From Strigops habroptila (taxonomy: Eukaryota; Chordata; Aves; Psittaciformes; Psittacidae): DNA of 64,000 nt. Positions within the stretch are counted from its first letter, which is position 1, and every line of letters starts with the position of its first letter. The stretch lies in assembly GCF_004027225.2 (NCBI RefSeq), contig NC_046358.1, positions 676,911 through 740,910 on the forward strand, given 5' to 3'. Below the pieces are notes generated by a model, which searched no databases, had not been told where the DNA came from, and saw nothing but the letters and a program-made list of their open reading frames with translations. Both the position numbers and the translations under genes were made by a program. Of the stretch, positions 45,301-56,205 are shown one piece after another.

Positions 45301-48300
45301 GCCACGGGCAGGGACACCTTCCACTAGAGCAGGTTGCTCCAAGCCCCTGTGTCCAACCTGGCCTTGAACACTGCCAGGGATGGGGCAGCCACAGCTTCTC
45401 TGGGCACCCTGTGCCAGCGCCTCAGCACCCTCACAGGGAAGAACTTCTGCCTTAGATCCAACCTAAACTTCCCCTGTTTCAGTTTGAACCCATCACCCCT
45501 TGTCCTATCGCTCCAGTCCCTGATGAAGATCCCTCTCCTGCATCCTTGTAGCCCCCTTCAGACACTGGGAGCTGCTCTGAGGTCTCCACGCAGCTTCTCT
45601 TCTCCAGGCTGAACAGCCCCAATGTTCTCAGGCTGTCAATGAACATCTTGAACACACCAAGACAGGCAGATACAACACAAGGCACACAACATGTCCAGCT
45701 GGATCCCCTTGTACCAGGGCTCTCAGATGGGAGCCTCTTACTTGCAGCCAAAGTCCTCCTTTAATTCCCTAAAGTCGCCCACTCCAGGGAAGGATGAGGT
45801 GTGCGTGTGCACACATACATAAAAATGAGCTCCTCTGCTTAAGTCCTGTTTATATTCTAGGAGTCCTCCCTATGCACTTCAATCCACAGAACAAAGTCTA
45901 AATTACTCTGATGTTATAAGCTCTTAAAGCTGCTTACAGGGAAGAAATCACACCAAGGAAGATGTTAGCAGTGGGGTGACACACAGCCAGTAAATACGTG
46001 CCCATGGAGCCACAACTGCCCCTGCCACCACCAGGAGAAGTCACCAAGGTCACAGGGGAGGCTGAACTCTCAAGAACACATTGTTTGCGTCCTCCTGGTT
46101 GTATGAAGTCGAAGGCATGAGCATGTACAGTTGCAGGAACAAAGCAGACTGACATGACCTCGGGGCAGTACATGCAGAACTGTCAGACTGTTGCTGAGCT
46201 GGCTGTGCTGTGAGCATTCCACTCGAAAGAGAATGGCAGCCACAGTGAACGCTGTGAGCTGCTGCCGCAGGAAGCGGCACCGAGACAGCGGCATGTTTAG
46301 GGAAAGAGGAAATTCTACCTCACCCAAACACTCCTGGGTTTCAGCAGCTTCCTACAGGTGACAAAGCCTGGCTCAAACCAAGCACTGAACCAGGCTTCAG
46401 CCTCCTACCTGGATATGTGGTCTAAGTGGGTTAAGTGATGCCCCTGTTTGACTCGGACACGTGGTTAATGGACAGGCTGATGTCTACACTCCCAGCGGGT
46501 GAAGCAGCAGCCTCCTCTAGAGACCACACCGTCTGCAGCATTTGATGGCTCTTACACAAAGTGCTGGTGTCTGACAAACCCCCCCAACAATCCAGTTTTA
46601 AATATTTAAAAAGACATCTTTCAATAGCAAAGGCAGAGCTCAGCATAAAGCACTGCAGGGCAAAGCCTGAAAGACAGGCAGGGACAGAAGAGAGCCAGAC
46701 AAATAACTCCATCACCTCCTACACCGTCACCTTTTCTCATTTCAGTGCCTCATTTTCAGACATTAAGAGCAAAGATGGGACGACTCCTCACCAACTAACA
46801 GTGTACCTGGCACTTGTATCACCACAGTGAGATTCAAGCATCTGCCTAAAGAGTAGACTCAAACTGAACTGCTGCGCAGCCCTGATCTATAGAATGCAAA
46901 AGGCTGCATCCCCCATAAGGCTCACACCGGTAAGACCCTGATGACAGAGGCCCCCTCCGCTTCCTCACACTGCTCCACAAGGATGCTTCAGTCCCAGGAG
47001 TGAGCTTTTGGGAGCGGAGGAGTAACTCAGCCCGATGAAGCAGCACAGAAGCGTCACAGAGCGTGTAGGAACTAAACCCCCCTCGTTTTACACAGATCAA
47101 AGCGAAGCTCCAGCATGACAAGTCATGAGTCACCTTCTCACTGCCCAAATCCTCCGCTGTTTCTGGGCTTTCCACACCAAGATGATCTTTCAGTGGGAAA
47201 AAACCCTCAGGGCTAAAAACGGGGAAGAGGAGGTGAAACACGGATTCTTCCTGAGCCTCCATTCAGCTGCCAAAGGCAAGAGGCACCACGTGCAGAAGGA
47301 ACTTGCCTCCTGGCAACAAGATCCCTTCCTCAGCCAGCAGCCCTCCTCTCCTAGGAACACCAAACAAGACGTGCCTGCACTGTGCACCTTACCTGCTGCA
47401 AAAGGCATTTTGTAGGGGTAGCTGTTCCGTCCTGCGTGCACGCTGCTGATCCTGCCCTCGGGCACGTGCACGACCCCACAGAGGCTGTAAGTGTTCAGCG
47501 CCGTCCCTTCTCCACAGCAGTACGGAGAGTTACACCAGTGCAGTGGCTGGAAGTGAGCACCTGACGGCAGGGAACTGGGTGATACCAAGAGCCCCTCGCA
47601 GGTGGCAGACTGCGAAAGCTCCTCCTTGGGGTAAATGGAGCAGTGAGAGTAGCCACTGTATCCACTTTGGCCATAATAAACGTAAAACCCATTCAAGGGA
47701 GTCAGATCCGAGGATTCATAGAGACATCCACAATCCGTGTGATTTCCAGGCACTGGCAAAGGAGGGAACTGCTGCACGGGGAAGGAAGGCTGATGAAATT
47801 CCTGTTTGGGAGTCGGGGATTTCTCTCCAGGTCTTCCATACTCCGGCTTCATGGAAGCTTGCCCACCCATAAGCAAAGGCAGTCTGTGGTAGAAACCCTT
47901 GGTGCTAGCATAGGAGCTGGACAGTGACTCGTAAGGGACAGGTTCTGTTGTCCCATAGAGCCTCGAGGAGTCCCGCTGCTCCCCTTTTCCCAGAGCACCC
48001 AGAGCATGTCCTGGCCAGCTGTGCTGACCTTCCAGTTTTAAGCTTGCCAATTCCTTCTTGGATTTCACACAATTCTTCCTAGCGGCTTTAGCCCATTTGA
48101 GTGTGGATTTTGAACAGTGGTTCTCGGATTTGCCCTCTCCATCCAATTTACTCCTGGGCTTCAAGGGTTGGTCTTTCTCATGGGTCAGTTTCAGGAAGGC
48201 CACAGCATTCAGGCTGGCCAGTCTCTTTGGGGTGGGATGATGGGAGATGGCACCATCCTCCCTCTTTGTCCCATCATCAAAGACCTCATCCAGCGAATGG

Positions 48301-49028
48301 TCACAACTATTGCATTTCTGACTGGGCTCATGCCGGTGTTTGCCTTTACCTGCTTTCACAGCTGGTTTTTCCAGCGCGGGCCAGTTGTCCCCAGCTTTGC
48401 ATTGCAAACTCTTACCAGCACAGTCTGCACTGGTTTTAACGGAGTCCCTCCGGAATCGCCTGCTGGACAACAAGCCATCATCCCGTTCAAAGAGCAGGTT
48501 GTTCACAGCCTCGGCGTTCAGCGAGGCCAACCGGCGCTTCCGGGGCTCTGACGGAGCAGGATCCAGGTCTTGCTCTGTCCCTGGATAAGTGATTGTGCAC
48601 TTTTCCCCAGATGAATCACTTTTCCCTGCTCCCACAGGCTGAACTTGTTCGGAGAACAAAGCAGGTCCCAAACCCTCCATCCAGCTGGGCAGGTCCTTGG
48701 TTTTACAGCTCTGGGTCTGTTTGGACAGGGATCCTGCCACGTCCTCCAGCCTGGTGAGGAGCACTTTGCAGGTCTTCTTGTTGACGGAGGGCAGCAGCCG
48801 CCTCCGCAGCGGGTACGTCTTTCGCACCTCATGCAGGGTCTTACTTTTGTTGGGCCCCACAAACCCACTGGGACAGTTGGGAGCCTCGGTGGCATCTCCA
48901 TCTCGCTGCTCTCCACACTCCGCGCTGGTCCTGTCCATCCTCCTGCTGCCTGTTGGTGATGAAGCTCGGCCAGCAGAACCAGCTGGATGTTTCAGAAGGA
49001 AAAGTTGTTTCTTCCGGGCATGCGTCAT
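36191..49028 (-). CDS. BAHD1: BAH domain-containing protein 1, six coding exons, 838 aa
   Basis: A nuclear scaffold that builds facultative heterochromatin. Known partners of the mammalian protein include HP1, MBD1, HDAC1/2, MIER proteins, KAP1 and SETDB1, and its BAH domain reads H3K27me3. Coding join on the minus strand: 49028-47393, 43433-43072, 40575-40416, 39428-39352, 37582-37491, 36380-36191. That is 2517 bases, 838 codons plus stop, with GT-AG at every intron and frame kept throughout. Conserved landmarks: TYPLRRR at 71-77, [12 protein letters not shown] at 88-99, [13 protein letters not shown] at 162-174, the second [14 protein letters not shown] at 268-281, RLPLLMGGQ at 382-390, [13 protein letters not shown] at 405-417, KMPFAA at 540-545, and the BAH domain at about 682-837. 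The C terminus GRILKNPQ is the same as in human. The start MTHARKKQ matches human MTHTRRK and lies 17 bases inside an exon whose acceptor (TTCCTCTCAG) is intact; as in mammals, a 5' non-coding exon must lie upstream. Human BAHD1 has 780 residues; the excess here is in the disordered N-terminal half. No disruption seen. Confidence 0.97.
36422..36999 (-). mobile_element. CR1 LINE 3' fragment (subfamily A with diagnostic block), in BAHD1 intron 5
   Basis: Tail complement ATAAAATCCCAGACTGG, A-type block, then GCCCCAGAGCTGGATCAGG block to CTGCTGCTCATGCAGG. Same orientation as BAHD1 and very close to the terminal exon. Confidence 0.93.
37164..37276 (+). mobile_element. CR1-like LINE 3' tail, diverged subfamily, antisense in BAHD1 intron 5
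   Basis: GTTGGACTTGATGGTCTTGA AGG through CCAACCTGGCTGATTCTAAG ATTCTG. It resembles the fragment at 56120-56205 rather than the abundant copies. Confidence 0.8.
37491..37582 (-). CDS. BAHD1: BAHD1 coding exon 5 (residues 746-775 plus two bases), BAH domain
   Basis: 92 bases. Acceptor CTCTTGCAG|AATGAG, donor TACTGCAG|GTAGGT. Encodes [20 protein letters not shown] and the [10 protein letters not shown] motif typical of BAH domains. Confidence 0.96.
37768..37992 (+). mobile_element. CR1 LINE 3' fragment, antisense in BAHD1 intron 4
   Basis: Starts TTAGATCTTAGGCAGAAGC and ends CTGGGATTCTATG. About 185 bases upstream of exon 5 on the gene's strand. Confidence 0.92.
38980..39165 (-). mobile_element. 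CR1 LINE 3' fragment (185 bp), sense in BAHD1 intron 4
   Basis: Begins AAAGTTTTGTGTTGG (terminal octamers lost or decayed) and ends at CAGCACCCTCATAG. It lies 186 bases downstream of the exon 4 donor on the gene's strand. Confidence 0.9.
39352..39428 (-). CDS. BAHD1: BAHD1 coding exon 4 (residues 720-745), BAH domain
   Basis: 77 bases. Acceptor TTCTTGCAG|GGGAGC, donor CACCAG|GTGAGA. Encodes [14 protein letters not shown], including the WYYRPE core of the BAH domain. It ends PSMHQ, where human reads PSMHEPLQ from memory, so about three residues are missing at this exon junction. Confidence 0.95.
40416..40575 (-). CDS. BAHD1: BAHD1 coding exon 3 (residues 667-719 plus one base), BAH domain start
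   Basis: 160 bases. Acceptor TGGTACAG|AATGAACC, donor AAGACAG|GTACCG. Encodes [15 protein letters not shown] and [11 protein letters not shown], the N-terminal strands of the BAH fold. Confidence 0.95.
40806..41073 (-). mobile_element. CR1 LINE 3' fragment (subfamily B), sense in BAHD1 intron 2
   Basis: CATAGAATCCCAGACTGG tail. The B-type segment CTTATAGCTAACCTGAAC lies before the 5' truncation. Confidence 0.92.
42702..43016 (-). mobile_element. CR1 LINE 3' fragment (subfamily A), sense, next to the BAHD1 exon 2 donor
   Basis: CATAGAATCCCAGAGTGG tail, A-type block to CTCTCCAGGCTTCCTGTAGG. Its 5' truncation point is 55 bases from the 5' splice site of exon 2. Confidence 0.93.
43072..43433 (-). 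CDS. BAHD1: BAHD1 coding exon 2 (residues 546-666)
   Basis: 362 bases. Acceptor TTCTGTCAG|AAGGC, donor TATGTGGTG|GTAGGT. Carries [17 protein letters not shown] and [16 protein letters not shown]. The Arg-rich tract before NGW is short here (SRRRATNGW); human has a much longer Arg run from memory. A CR1 copy ends 56 bases downstream of the donor. Confidence 0.95.
43535..43932 (-). mobile_element. CR1 LINE 3' fragment (subfamily A), sense in BAHD1 intron 1 (between coding exons 1 and 2)
   Basis: AAGAATCCCAGACTGG tail to CCAGCCCTCGCAGCACC. About 100 bases upstream of the exon 2 acceptor on the gene's strand. Confidence 0.93.
43933..47392 (-). other. BAHD1: Intron between BAHD1 coding exons 1 and 2, remainder
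   Basis: Apart from the CR1 at 45239 this is unique DNA. The longest frames (44365-44904 minus, 179 codons; 46846-47262 minus) show no domain and are not accepted. No alternative exon with conserved coding is seen. Confidence 0.7.
45239..45640 (-). mobile_element. CR1 LINE 3' fragment (subfamily B, 400 bp), sense in BAHD1
   Basis: CATAGAATCACAGACTGG tail, B-type segment AGATCCAACCTAAACTTCC, ending at CAGCCCCAATGTTCTCAGG. Nearly the mirror image of the copy at 11083. Confidence 0.92.
47393..49028 (-). CDS. BAHD1: BAHD1 coding exon 1 (residues 1-545 and first base of 546)
   Basis: 1636 coding bases; the exon itself extends to 49045 (17 bases of 5'UTR). Acceptor CTCAG|GATTGG at 49046, donor GCAGCAG|GTAAGG at 47392. 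It encodes the basic, disordered repressor half with both RLASLNA motifs. The frame stays open into the upstream intron to an ATG at 49154, which is not part of the mRNA if the acceptor is used. Confidence 0.96.
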
Positions 49029-50049
49029 AGGATCAATGTCCAATCCTGAGAGGAACAGAAGAAAACATCTATTAATGTCACTGAGAAGGACCCATCTCCG
49101 CACCAAACACCAACTGCCAATTAGGAAATATTTGGGGAGCTTGTTTCTACACACAGAAGAGTCTTTTTGGGTGATGGCCAGTTAAGCCTATTAGGAGACA
49201 GGATGCAATTAGACGTGGTTTCATATTAAGCCATAGAACACGACAGTAATTAAAAGCAAGGCGGTGACAACAAATGCCACAGCAGCTGGGGAAAGCAGAG
49301 GATGGCCAGAAAGCTGCTTCACCAGGCCCAGCCCACATCCCTCTCCCACCAATGCTCCTAACACGTTACAAATCCTCACCAAATCTACTAAAACTCATCT
49401 CAGCTCTGGTCCAGAAGTAAATCCCAGGTATTTGCCTGCGTGTTGATACAGGCTCTTGGTTCCTTGTTGTTTCTGAAACAATCAGAAGAAAAACCAGAAG
49501 TCCACCTACTCGCAGGAAAAGTAAACTTGGTCTATTAAGCTGAGATCTGCCAACGTTAATAAACTAAACACATGCAAATCCCTCTCTGCAGGTTAGAACC
49601 TGGCTTCCCACTGCTCCTGTCCTACCCCACAGTTGTATTTTATAGACCTTGTGGATGTTAAGCCACCAAATCATCACGTTCAGCAGAAAGGCCCTAAAAA
49701 TATATTCATGGGAGGAAAAGGCATTCCTTGGCTGTATGTCATTCCTGACTTTTCATCTAGATGCTGTGTCAAGTCCCTGCTCAACCCCAGCAAATTACTG
49801 AGCTATAAAGAGATACGGATCTGCACCCGGAGCAGGAGCCGCCTCGCTGAGGGCAGGGCTGAGCACACCAGCTCCTCACGAAGCTGCCACACTTGGGAAG
49901 GCTTCAGCACATCTGGGCTTTCCCAGCCAGGCAGAACATTACAGACATGGTCCTGCTCTGATTTACTCTAAGAGGGAACCTTGCCTGCAAGGCACAAGGC
50001 ATTCCAGCCTCAGCAGCAGTTTGGCTCACTCCAAACTCCCTCAGCGTGA

Positions 50050-50231
50050 GAGGTGGAACAGGTTGTGCAGAGAGGTGGTGGATGTACTATCCCTGGAGAC
50101 ATTCAAGGCCGGGCGGGATGAGGTTCTGGGCAGCCTGATCTAGTTGAAGATGTCCCTGAGCACTGCAGGGGGTTGGACTAGATAAGCTTTGAAGGTCCCT
50201 TCCAACCCACACCATTCTGTGATTCTGTGAA
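50050..50231 (+). mobile_element. CR1 LINE 3' fragment, diverged subfamily, plus orientation
   Basis: GAGGTGGAACAGGTTGTGC through CACCATTCTGTGATTCTGTG, with TTGGACTAGATAAGCTTTG. It differs clearly from subfamily A and is probably older. Confidence 0.88.
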
Positions 50232-50929
50232 AGGTGGGGAGGAGGCATCAAACCCAGCAGAAACGGAGGCAAGAGCTGGCTGCCTTCACCCAAAGCACCA
50301 GCAGCAGGGGTTGTGTGCTCACCTCCTCATGCAGTGAGTCCACCCCAGCCTTTCTGACCACACCATGAGTAGGAGGTTATTACTAAATAGCCTCTAAGTA
50401 TTTAGCGAGCGATAGAAGAGGAACAGCACCATCCGGAGAGCCCCTTCAGCCATGTGTTTGCTCCCTGAGCTATCCACCAAACTAAACCTGATTTCTAGTT
50501 TTCCTGACCCATTTTTAGCAAACCTTTTTACTGTGCCTTTGCGCTCCTGCATTTCACTTCAGCAAGTGACCTGTGGGCAGGCTTGGGTCAGGTATTTGGG
50601 GAATTAAACAACTCTGCAGTCTGAAGGAGCACATGCTCATTTAAGAAGCTGTAGGTCTAAGGCTCAGAAAGGACATAGGTGGGTGACACTAAACTATAAA
50701 CGTTCAAAAAAGTCAGCCTAATGGAGTGAAATAGGAATAGATTTAATTAAGTCTGGATCTGAGCATTGGAAACAGCAGAAAAGGACAATTCCTTGCATTT
50801 AATGGTATTTAGGAAACAGATTTCCTTTATTGGCACCAAAGAGTTGGTCTTTGTATTAACATCAACGTAGGAGTGGTTTGATCTCCCCTGCAACCAGGTA
50901 TTTGGCCGGACCAGCCCTCAATTGACACC

Positions 50930-51120
50930 ACTGACACTGGGCTGACACTTTGAGGCTTTTAATTAAAGCTACTACTGCTTTTGCAGTGATTAGAACCAAG
51001 CTACTGAATTACAACAACTGCTCATTTGATATGGCTTAATCAAGCTGATAATTACATTATCTGTTTGAAATAAGCCCAACGTGTTTCAATTGACTTGCTT
51101 ATATATGCATTAACTAAAAG
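50930..51120. other. Possible conserved non-coding element, homeodomain-motif rich
   Basis: Repeat-free, no frame. Contains CTTTTAATTAAAGC, GATATGGCTTAATCAAGC, GATAATTACATTATC and TATATGCATTAAC, with several overlapping TAAT cores and an octamer-like ATGCAT. Typical enhancer texture only; conservation is untested. Confidence 0.3.
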
Positions 51121-51663
51121 AAACTCAGGAATTGAAACCCACTGTGGTTTGCCCATTGCTTTGCTAGATGTAAGGCTCTTCCCAATGTGTTTTGGTATAA
51201 CTGACTCCTTGCACCCCATTACAGCCAGGACAACTCCCATGCCTGTGCCCAAATGGGAGTGCTCTGTGGGGAGCAAACATTTATGTATATCCATGTTCTT
51301 CTGATAAGAGAAAGAGGCTTTGGAAATGAGGGGGATGCTTACTGAGTTAGGCAGACAGTTTGCTCCAGAACTGGAATTCTGCTCGCACAAGAGGCCAAAG
51401 TGACCACACGCCTGGGGTTTGCAAGAGGACTGTAATTTAAAAAATACATGGGGTAGAGCAGGGTTTGGCAGTGACAGACCAGTCATCCTAAATAAGCATG
51501 CCCTGGGAAGGGTAACTTCCCAGGCTATATGGGCCAGTGGTTTCCTTGCAACTCTCATCCTATTTTCTGCTGTCCCTACGGAGACACTGAGCCTCTGGCA
51601 GAGGTGCTCAGCAGAGAGGTGAAAAACCCCAAATACACACCCATGGCTTGCCTTAGAAACTAG

Positions 51664-51867
51664 CACAGAATCACAGACTGGTTTGTATTGGAAGGGACCT
51701 TAAAGCTCCTCCAGCTCCAACCCCTGCCACGGGCAGGGACACCTTCCACTAGAGCAGGTTGCTCCAAGCCCCTGTGTCCAACCTGGCCTTGAACACTGCC
51801 AGGGATGGGGCAGCCACAGCTTCTCTGGGCACCCTGTGCCAGTGCCTCAGCACCCCCACAGGGAATC
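51664..51867 (-). mobile_element. CR1 LINE 3' fragment (subfamily A, 200 bp)
   Basis: CACAGAATCACAGACTGG tail to CAGCACCCCCACAGGGAA. Confidence 0.92.
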
Positions 51868-53151
51868 ACCAACCTCACAGCATCAGCCGCCTCTTTCTCC
51901 TTAACCTTTCACAAGTCTGACTTGCTGGGTGCTCACCACACATCCTTCACTTGCTGGAGCTTCACAACCCATTAGCGTTTGGATGAGTCAGAGTATCTAT
52001 CCTACAACTGCAAGAAATCCATCTCCTTCTCCCCTAAGCCTGGACACAAGACCCATCTTCCAGTGTGGAACAAATAACAGCATCTTGCCTTGCTGTAACA
52101 CATTTCCAGCTAATCCTCTAACCCAGCCTCCATCACTGACAGGCTGCACCAGGAATGTCAAGAGAAACACTCGAGCTGGACACGCAGAGATGGCAACACA
52201 GATACTGAGTCAAAAACGCATTACAGCAGGAAGAGCACCAAGACTCAACTCAATCCATTTTAAGAGTCTCAGTCACATAAGCCCTTTGACATGACAGATT
52301 CTCAGGCACAAACAGTAATCAAACAATCGCAGGCAGCTTTTTTCTATTATGTTTTAATAAAAGGAGATTATATCTGCATAAATCTTCTTGGCATCTGGTC
52401 TCTAAGTTCTCTCTCCCCCAGGTCAGCTGCTCGAACACTCTGAAGCACCAACCTACAGATGAAGAACTAAATATCTGGAAACCTGTGGACAGACAAAATA
52501 AGCCAACCCCACACATATGGGCATTTATAGCCAAGTAAATCCTTTAAGTGCCAGCAAGGAAACCAGCAGTACCATCAGCAACACTTCCACAAGACTGTAA
52601 ACCCTCCGAAACCCAGCTTTACAGCAGAAACATGGGACAATACACAGAAATACAATCAAAGTAACTTCAGCAAATGCAGAAGTTGACATTTACTCTCTCG
52701 AAAGTTTCCACAATGAATTCCTTGGCTAAACAAGCAAAAAAAATCAGCCAAGTTTCTCCCTGATCTATTCACTTTGGAGACTGGGAGAAGGTTGTTCCTC
52801 CAGATCCCACCCCACTACAAACCCAAAGTATAGAGTCAGGTGAATTCTGTTTCTCTTCAAACTCATGACTAAGTCGCATTTGCTCTGCACAGGCTCAATA
52901 TTATCAGTATAAATAACCCAGTTTTGAGCAGATCAGTTACAAAATGTGGTTAAAAAGGTGCATTTTCTGCACAGGGAACTTCCCCATGATATCACCATGA
53001 TAAACAACTGCCATGACCCACAGTGGTTCATTGTTCATCCTCCCAAGTCCTTCTTCTGACAGGATACCCTAACGGAGGCGGGATACTCTAACCAGGTTCA
53101 GCATCCATAATGAATCTTGTTATTCCAGAGCCATGTATAATGTAATTTATT

Positions 53152-53313
53152 ATAGAATCATAGAATGGTTTGGGTTGAAAGGGACCTTAAATTGTGAGCA
53201 ATAGAGGGGGAAAAGAGATACCAACAGTTGACTCCGCCGCTGCCCTGGGCAGCCTTTCCAATGCCTGACCACCCTTTTGGGGATGGAATTGTTCCCAATA
53301 TCCAGTCTAAACT
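53152..53313 (-). mobile_element. CR1 LINE 3' fragment (older subfamily C) with internal loss
   Basis: ATAGAATCATAGAATGG tail and GGGACCTTAAATTG, then a jump to GCTGCCCTGGGCAGCC. About 80 bp present in the 26793 copy are replaced here by a short unrelated piece. Confidence 0.85.
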
Positions 53314-56119
53314 TTGATAGGGACAAATACTCCATGCATTTTTCTATTCTCCATGATTTGCCAGATAGAGGTGCAGAAAGAGCCACTCCAAGCCTTGCAC
53401 CAAGGAGGGCCTGCTGCAGGTCTGCTATAGCGGTGCTGCTGTTAGTTTAGGAGAGGTACTGTGACAGGCATGAAGAAAAACACCTACTAACCCAACAATT
53501 CATCCTCATGGCAAGCACACATCCAGCAACAGGCACCAAACAGTCTTAATGCATTGCTATATTGAACAAAAGTCATCTTTAGCATGCTGGACCACCAAGA
53601 AGTGTCCCCATGCCCACAGAAGCACCTGCTTTGCATGGATTTCTTTGCTAGGAGGATGCTCCTGCTCATTCCCTCCTTGGTAAAAGCACAGAGCAGCGAA
53701 TACTACTGCCTTACCCATGATGTGGCAATCCCTTTTCTTCCCCCAGCGCAACACAGCAGTGAAGCTTTTGACTGCTGCTCAAAACTGAACCATCTGACAG
53801 TCAAGAGTATCGCGCCTCCAAATCAGAGTCCTGCCAAGATTACTTACAGCAAGCATTGTACTCCTTTCGGCTGGGAAGGGAGCGTGTCAGGCTCTTCATC
53901 CCTCCTGCCACCTTTGTATCGCTTCACAAAGCAAAGAAGGACAAACCGACTGCACCCAGAAACCTCCAAGAAATCACGAGACAATGTGAAGAACTGGAAG
54001 TGAAGATCCTGAAGCCAGAACTCCCCATTCGCTGCTTGCAGCTGAGGAACTGGATTAATGGTGAGAAGACTTTTAGCTGTAACTCCATTGGAAATGAAAC
54101 TAGTTCAGAGCAGCTCAGTCTAACCAGCTGCACCCAGAGCCCACCAAGCACTTTCAAGCTAGTTGGAAGTGCTGCTTCCTTCCTCAAATTGGACTAGTTG
54201 TGTAAAATCATCTTGACAATTGAACCCAAACTGGATCAGAATAAAGAAAAAAAATCAAACCCCCAACACTGGTCCAATTTTCTGCTAGAATAAAGCCAGT
54301 ACCCAAACAGCAGAAGCAGGAGAGAGTTGATGCCTCATTAGGGGGAAAATAGGCAAGTGTGTTAACAGCTGCATTTGCTGTAATCACGCAGCTGCAGCAT
54401 CTGTCTCTCCCTCTCTGTCATTCGATTGCAAGTGAAATGAGAAGAAACTAGTCTGGGACTCCCCGTTCAAGCACCATTTCCTTTCCAAAGCTTCACTACG
54501 GAGACGCACTCATTCCAAGGAGACGATGCCAAAAAGCACAGAAACTTAAGGCTTTTAAAGCTCCTAATCCATTTGGCACTTCAGGAATACACACAGAGTT
54601 AGGACAACACGAATCCTCCCTGAGCACAGCATCAGTTGGTTGCCTCTGAGCCCCTGTCTACTTGAAGAAGTTGCATCCGTTTCAATTGGCACAGCTTATG
54701 CTATGACAACAGCCCTGTAAGTGGAAGTGTCTGGAGGGTTGGCTCCTTTTCCCTGCTGCTTTCACAGTTCACTAGTTCTCGGTGCTGTAAGGAATGTGGT
54801 GCACGAAGGAAGCCCCCCAGGAGCTCTCGGAAATCCGGATAAATCATGGAAGCATCAGGTATCCCGGGCTGGATTACCCAAAGGCTGCGCGAGTCCCACC
54901 AGCGGAAGCATTGTTTCGGTCTCAAATACTTAGAGAAGCTGTAATTGCTGCAGGCTGCAATTTGTCTTCCCAGCGTCCAGCCCTGATTTTCCTCTGGAGG
55001 CCCATCGAAAGCTCCATCATCCACATGCTCCAGAGAAAACTGTGTGTACATAGCTCATTAGACTGCAGGAAAAGCTTGTTTCTCTCTCTCATCAACACAG
55101 CCTGAACCATTGGCCAGCACCTCCTGAAAACCATGTGAGTCCCGTGCCTGTGGCTTTACAAAGCTTGCAAAAAGGGATCTGGGACAACTCTCACCCAGTC
55201 AAAATCTCTGGAAGTTGATGGGACAACGAACGCTCTGCTCCACGCCCTGGTCCAACACCAGCAATTACAGCTGGGTTACGAAAGCCAGTGCTCCAGCCAC
55301 ATAGCTGGGAGTGTTGCAGAACATGTGTGGCCGTGATAAATTACAGTGCTCCAACAACTGCAATTATAACCCAGTGCTTTAAACCCAGGAGCTCTCTACC
55401 TGTCTGAAAGCAATGGCAAGTGAGGAGGAAGCATGCTGGGGTGCAGTCCCTACTTGCAGGGCTGACCACTTGCACAAGCATGAGTTAGACCTGGTAACAC
55501 CCCGGCAGAGACGTTCCCCAGCTGATTTCCTGGGAGGGCCTGTCCGAGTTCCATTATCTGGGTTTGGATCTTGCCCGGTGGCAGCGCTCTCCAGTGCTCT
55601 GCAGGGAAGCCAGAACTCAAGTTGCTCCGGCTGTTCTCACACTCTCCACAGCTCCAGCAAGCAGCACTCACAAGGAAGGGGAAAAAGGTGGAAAAATAAA
55701 GGGAAAAAGCAATCCCTGCTGCCCCACTGAAGCACGTGAGAGCCCAACAAACAGGAGCCTTCCCAGGATCCGGAGCAGGCACAGAGCCCTGGGCAGGAGG
55801 TGCTTCCCGAATCCCAGGCTCTGATCTCCCTCTCTCCAGGCAGCACTAACCACCAGCCCAGCCATCCGATGTGCCAGCCCCAGGGGAAAGTAGCTCTTTT
55901 AAAGCCTCGAATGCAGAAAGTGGAATTCCAAATGCCCTGGCCAAAGCCACTGGGAGAGCCGGGAGAGGCACGGGAAGCGTTTCACAACCCCGCATCTCCC
56001 TGCACTGCTAAAGGGAGGCTCACACCATGATACCTGCCCTGCACAGACATGCCCACGGCCGGGGGAGGTTTAGGCTCAGACTAAAACCTTCTGGAGAAGA
56101 GACTAGATCAAGAACTGTT

Positions 56120-56205
56120 CTGTTGAGGACTTGGCAGCGTTGGGTTAATGGTTGGACTCAATGATCTTGAAGGTCCTTTCCAACCTAAACGATTCTATGG
56201 TTCTC
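56120..56205 (+). mobile_element. CR1-like LINE 3' tail, diverged subfamily, plus orientation
   Basis: CTGTTGAGGACTTGGCAGC through CCTAAACGATTCTATGG; the core GTTGGACTCAATGATCTTG parallels 37164-37276. Confidence 0.8.

Noticed and set aside
49029-49154. Upstream in-frame ATG of BAHD1 at 49154
   Set aside because: The frame crosses an intact splice acceptor (TTCCTCTCAG at 49046); residues before MTHARKKQ have no counterpart in the family.
51052-51666. 204-codon minus-strand frame
   Set aside because: AT-rich unique DNA with no domain and no flanking conserved splice sites; one end stops at a CR1 tail.
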